Origin: Myrica gale
Lineage: Eukaryota > Streptophyta > Magnoliopsida > Fagales > Myricaceae
Direction: 5' to 3'
NCBI GenBank assembly: GCA_963930655.1
Contig: OZ005612.1
Coordinates: 1,369,001-1,433,000 of the forward strand
Length of the DNA: 64,000 nucleotides
Below are positions 60,256 through 64,000 of this stretch, in pieces. The notes below the pieces were generated by a model. The model saw nothing but the letters and a program-made list of their open reading frames with translations, had not been told where the DNA came from and did no database searches. Position numbers and translations under genes: made by a program. Position 1 is the stretch's first letter. Each line of letters starts with the position of its first letter.

Positions 60256-62766
60256 TTAGGGACCATCCTCTTGCGCTGAAAGTGGAAAAAGGTGTAGCTG
60301 TCATTTCAATTTATAGGGGAGTCCGGGTGCACATAAACACGAACCTATGGATGTGCGTGTATGCGCATATGTTAAAGAGAGACTTACTGCTCAAAATAAA
60401 CCCCTGGAGCAGGCTCTGGGCTCTCTCAGCCTGCTCTGGAGTACCAGATATTTGAATTGTCTTTTGCATCGCCTCTGGTCTATCTTCCACGACGGTTACA
60501 TTGGCTCCGGACAACTGTTCCATCCAAACAAGGGTCACAAGGCATTCCGCTTGGTCATCAACTTCAATAATTTGGTTGGGTAAATAGGAAAGAGAGCCAG
60601 TCAGACTATACCTCACTTATCTGAGCAAGCTTGTTCTTTGATTTCGTTACAAGCTTGGGAACTGCATGGTCTGGTATGACAACTTCAAGTGTACTCCTAG
60701 TGACCAGTGGTACAGCAATTCTAAAAGAATAAACAAATACAAACATGATCAGCAGGAGGGACATTTAGAGCCAAATGCAAGAAGACGACAAGACACTATA
60801 TGAATAAGATTTAGCTTCATAGAGTCCACAAAATAGTAACATGAAGCAATTCACTACCTATTCAACCCAATTGGAACATCTTCATGGCGGAGACTTTCAT
60901 TCTGCTTTGGCATTTCACTGCCAGACCCTCCAGTGTCCTAAAAAAATTGAGGATTAAGGTATTAGAATAACAAGTCAAGAGGTCATGTGAATGGCAAAAA
61001 TCTGCTACCAAACATAGCTCAAAAGTCAACCAAAACGAGGCAATAACCCGAAAGTTGACATAACAAGTATTGTTTGCCACAAAAAAATTTGCACAATTAA
61101 AACCAATGATTTGTTTGCCTGGCGGGAGATTCCATTTAACCAGGGTTTGAGAAAGGAAAGAAGGGCAGATAACCAAGCAATTGCACAACTGATAGCTGTT
61201 GACAAAGGAAAAGCAGAATAATGGGAGCCGATACTGACAGGCACAGAAACAGAGAATTTGTCAATCTATCAAGGAAAGAAGTTACCCTTGATGGCTGAGC
61301 TATTGCCACAGTTTGCACACCCTGATAGGTTGGAGTAGGAGCATCAACTCTAGCATGGCCTTCACGAACTAGGGTCATGTTATTGGGAGAAGATGTATCC
61401 AGTCCTGTACTGCTGCCCACCGTGCCGGATGCCAAAACAGAAGGTGGAGTCATATCCTTTTGAAAGTACTCCCTATATAAGTAACTTCGCAGTCGTAATG
61501 TCACCTCGACAAGAGCATCTCGAGCTGCTTTTATCTCCCCTACAATCTGTAAATTACATGAATAAGCCAATCAGACATGCCCAAACCATTGTGCCCATCC
61601 GCACCAAGAGGATGCCAAAAGAATTGAGAACTCATCTTCCCTATAAAGTTCAGCATCCAATTTTACCTGGACCATATGGAGCCCAAGGCACCAACAAATT
61701 TGAAAAATCTATGCCAAAGATTTAGGTGTAACAACAAACCTGTACAAGCTCATCACTCCCTGACACACACACAGGAATTTCTTCCCTCGGCAAAATTTGT
61801 ATGTTTGCACCAGTTAATCTTCTCATCTCTAACAATGATCCATCTCTTCCCTCTAAACATCCAATATCACTAGACGGGACAACCAACCTAGTTGTTACAA
61901 TGTTGTCTTTATCAGGAACGAGATCAACAATGCAGCTTTGGATATGCAACAAAGCTTCCTGAGCTGGAAAGAGCTCATCATCAGGACCCTAAGAATAGAA
62001 ACAAAGCTAAAGTTGGATATAAGCCACTAAAGTAGAAACATCATACTAGAAAGCTAACCAACAGCAACTGATATATATATATGTGTGTGTGTGTGTGTTT
62101 TACTGTTTAGATGTAACAAGGTGTCAGAATTATTTCCAAAAGTTTATCAGAGAACTCATCAGCCAAAAGAGTAAACGTGAAAGACTATAACCACCTCCAA
62201 GAATATGCAGAAACAGAAAATTATGGACCTCCACAGGTTTCAATATTATTTATCCATAGTACTTCATAAAGATGGAAAATGACAAGTACCTCCTCTGAAG
62301 AAATTATTATAATATGTTCATTTGAACCAACCACAGGATCAGCAACCTTAACATCCACACCAATTTCGTTTTGAAGCAATTCTAATATTCCATCAGCCTC
62401 TCCAACAACACAATCCACCTTGTCACTTGGGCAAAGCATTCTAAACACAATGTCCTCACCATCAAAGGGCTGCACATTGTCCACCATGGAGACAGCCCCA
62501 GGTTCAATTGTAAAACCAGATGGACGGGTGTAGTTGTTGCTTCTCATATGGTTGCCAGATAATCTTGACCCAAATGTCGCTCCATTTATGGATGATCTGC
62601 GTGATCCACTGTTTACATGAGGAATATAACCATCGTCGGGAGGAAAAAACTGTTCCGGCGAGTGTAGTCGCCCATGGAAATGACTACGGTCACGATGCTG
62701 ACTCTCCCTCAAGCGTGACGAAATCATAGCAATTGCAGTCTTTACACAATTCACTTCACCTACAAC
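60256..62766 (-). CDS. RCF3: RCF3-like KH-domain RNA-binding protein (3' part of gene)
   Basis: Seven minus-strand exons: 62766-62290, 61988-61740, 61546-61286, 60937-60858, 60720-60612, 60514-60388 and 60275-60256, giving the last 440 residues and a stop. The first exon opens in phase 0 with VVGEVNCVKTAIAMISSRLR, so upstream exons with KH1 and KH2 lie beyond the window or past a long intron. KH3 (about residues 105-185) has a degenerate loop VGEADG. KH4 (about 189-262) has EGRDG. KH5 (about 365-433) has an atypical TKSKNK loop. It ends RAQSLLQGFILSTQEDGP, matching Arabidopsis RCF3/HOS5/SHINY1 (At5g53060), a nuclear factor in stress-gene expression, RNA processing and miRNA biogenesis. The RNA-binding GXXG loops are imperfect in all three domains, as is common in this family. 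Confidence 0.9.
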
Positions 62767-64000
62767 CTGGAGCGAAAAGAGTAGCATCATATTTAAATCT
62801 GTATTAACTTCTTTACAAGAAAAAAATGGCTGAATACAACATCATAGGTTCAGAAAATGTTTATACACGATACATTCTACATGGCCATTTCAGATAAACA
62901 AGAATGTTTTACTAGACACTACCAAATTGCATAAAAGGAACCAAAATAAAAAGTTCTTTAGTTGGCCACGAACATACATAGCCATATCTACTGCAATAAC
63001 ATAAAAAGTAACTATGGAATACTGTGAGCAGATAGTCAGACCCTCCATCATGGCTGCTAAACTAGAAGAATAAACGAGCATGACATTGGAGAAATCAACA
63101 TCAAGCATTATGCTCACAATCTGGAGTTTGAAATACATAAAGCGCACAAAGCTGCTTCTCAAAGCCTTGCCATAAAATGTCTAGCACAATAGACAAGAGC
63201 TGCAAATATGAGGTGCTCAACATGATAGTGTGTCAAAAGAACTTAAAACATACTCCTACAATATAATCACCGATTGAAGTGTTAAGAGGGAAAACAACTG
63301 TAATATATACACATTTCCAGATGCACAAACAACAAGCTAATCGCACATTTGTAACTTCACAAGAACTTTAAAAAAAAATTCAGATATAATCGGCCTAGAC
63401 TCAGTTCCCTTGTTCTGTAAAGGTACTGACAATGTACCTTTGATGGTCCCATGGGCCAGTAATTACGATGTGACCTGCCAATGATAGATTAATTTTGGTC
63501 GTATTAATGGCACTACTGAGTAACAATCAGGTTCTTGTTATTCTGCAATCAAAACGGAGTTCTCTAAAACCAAACTCCAGTCCTAATTATATTAACCACT
63601 TTATAATCAAATAACAGCAGCAGCTCATATACCATCAGAAATATTGTACACCAGTCACCACAACGTTAAGATGCCAATGATTTGGTCCTTTAGGTCCCAT
63701 ATCAAAGCAGTAAAATAGAACAACAGGTGGTCACTGGCTGTCCCAATACTTTCAGTCTAACCAAGGCAAGCCCAAACTTCAGCATAATTCCACATCTGAG
63801 CTTAATAGTTACATCGTTGCTTCCTCAAATTTGAAATTACAATGTCAATAGGGCATTAAGCTCCAAATCATTTGTGTTGCTTTATTTTGCTCGTCTATTA
63901 GAAGGGCAATGATTATGCTCAAACCAAATAGGTCACTCTTAGGAAGTCACTAATTAGTCTAACCGTCCAAGACCCAAACTTCATCAATCAAATGGAACTT
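62767..64000. other. Intron or upstream sequence of the RCF3-like gene
   Basis: No exon with KH1 or KH2 motifs was found on the minus strand here. This is probably the first part of a long intron. Nothing else was recognised. Confidence 0.5.

Overview
The window is nuclear DNA of a flowering plant, most likely a woody eudicot. Genes have many short GT-AG introns, intergenic stretches are AT-rich, and small DNA transposons (hAT, Mutator-like), MITEs, a SINE and LINE pieces lie between and inside genes. No bacterial, organellar or viral gene set is present. I saw no tRNA, rRNA or CRISPR array and no element with paired LTRs.

Ten host genes were rebuilt exon by exon from splice sites and reading phase. 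Left to right: a long coiled-coil protein (+, 1303-4238); a DUF688 protein (+, 7887-10089) whose only intron holds a hAT element; an RWP-RK factor of the RKD class, probably RKD4 (-, 10966-12334); an ABI-like SCAR/WAVE subunit (+, 19375-22685) with a GC-AG intron; the KEOPS subunit Pcc1 (-, 24553-25710); an alpha/beta hydrolase (-, 28736-34135) that has lost its catalytic-histidine exon segment; a 448-residue protein with a C-terminal membrane anchor (-, 42477-45437); a TPR protein of the kinesin-light-chain type with a likely organelle presequence (-, 49416-54082); mitochondrial ribosomal protein bL9 (-, 56041-58566); and the 3' part of an RCF3-like KH protein (-, 60256-62766) that runs off the right edge.

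From memory, most of these match the Arabidopsis chromosome 5 cluster around At5g53020-At5g53080 (P38-related coiled coil, RKD4, alpha/beta hydrolase, RCF3, L9, TPR). The window is therefore probably a microsyntenic block with the RCF3/L9/TPR part in reversed order. The genes do not form one pathway; the neighbourhood is ancestral linkage.

The most unusual content is two gene-capturing DNA transposons. A 1.33-kb Mutator-like element (16080-17406, exact 9-bp target duplication, about 285-bp inverted ends) carries pieces of a DUF868 gene and an ABCG transporter in opposite orientations. A 2.18-kb hAT element (35148-37330, exact 8-bp target duplication) carries the first coding exon of a cellulose synthase (CESA) gene and one exon of PWP2, each with its own splice junctions. 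Other notable features are three near-identical 257-bp tandem repeats rich in site II motifs (14242-15012), two MITEs from different families sharing a CGGTCGACCGCT core, an unexplained in-frame candidate cassette exon in the hydrolase gene, and several retroposons with clear target duplications.
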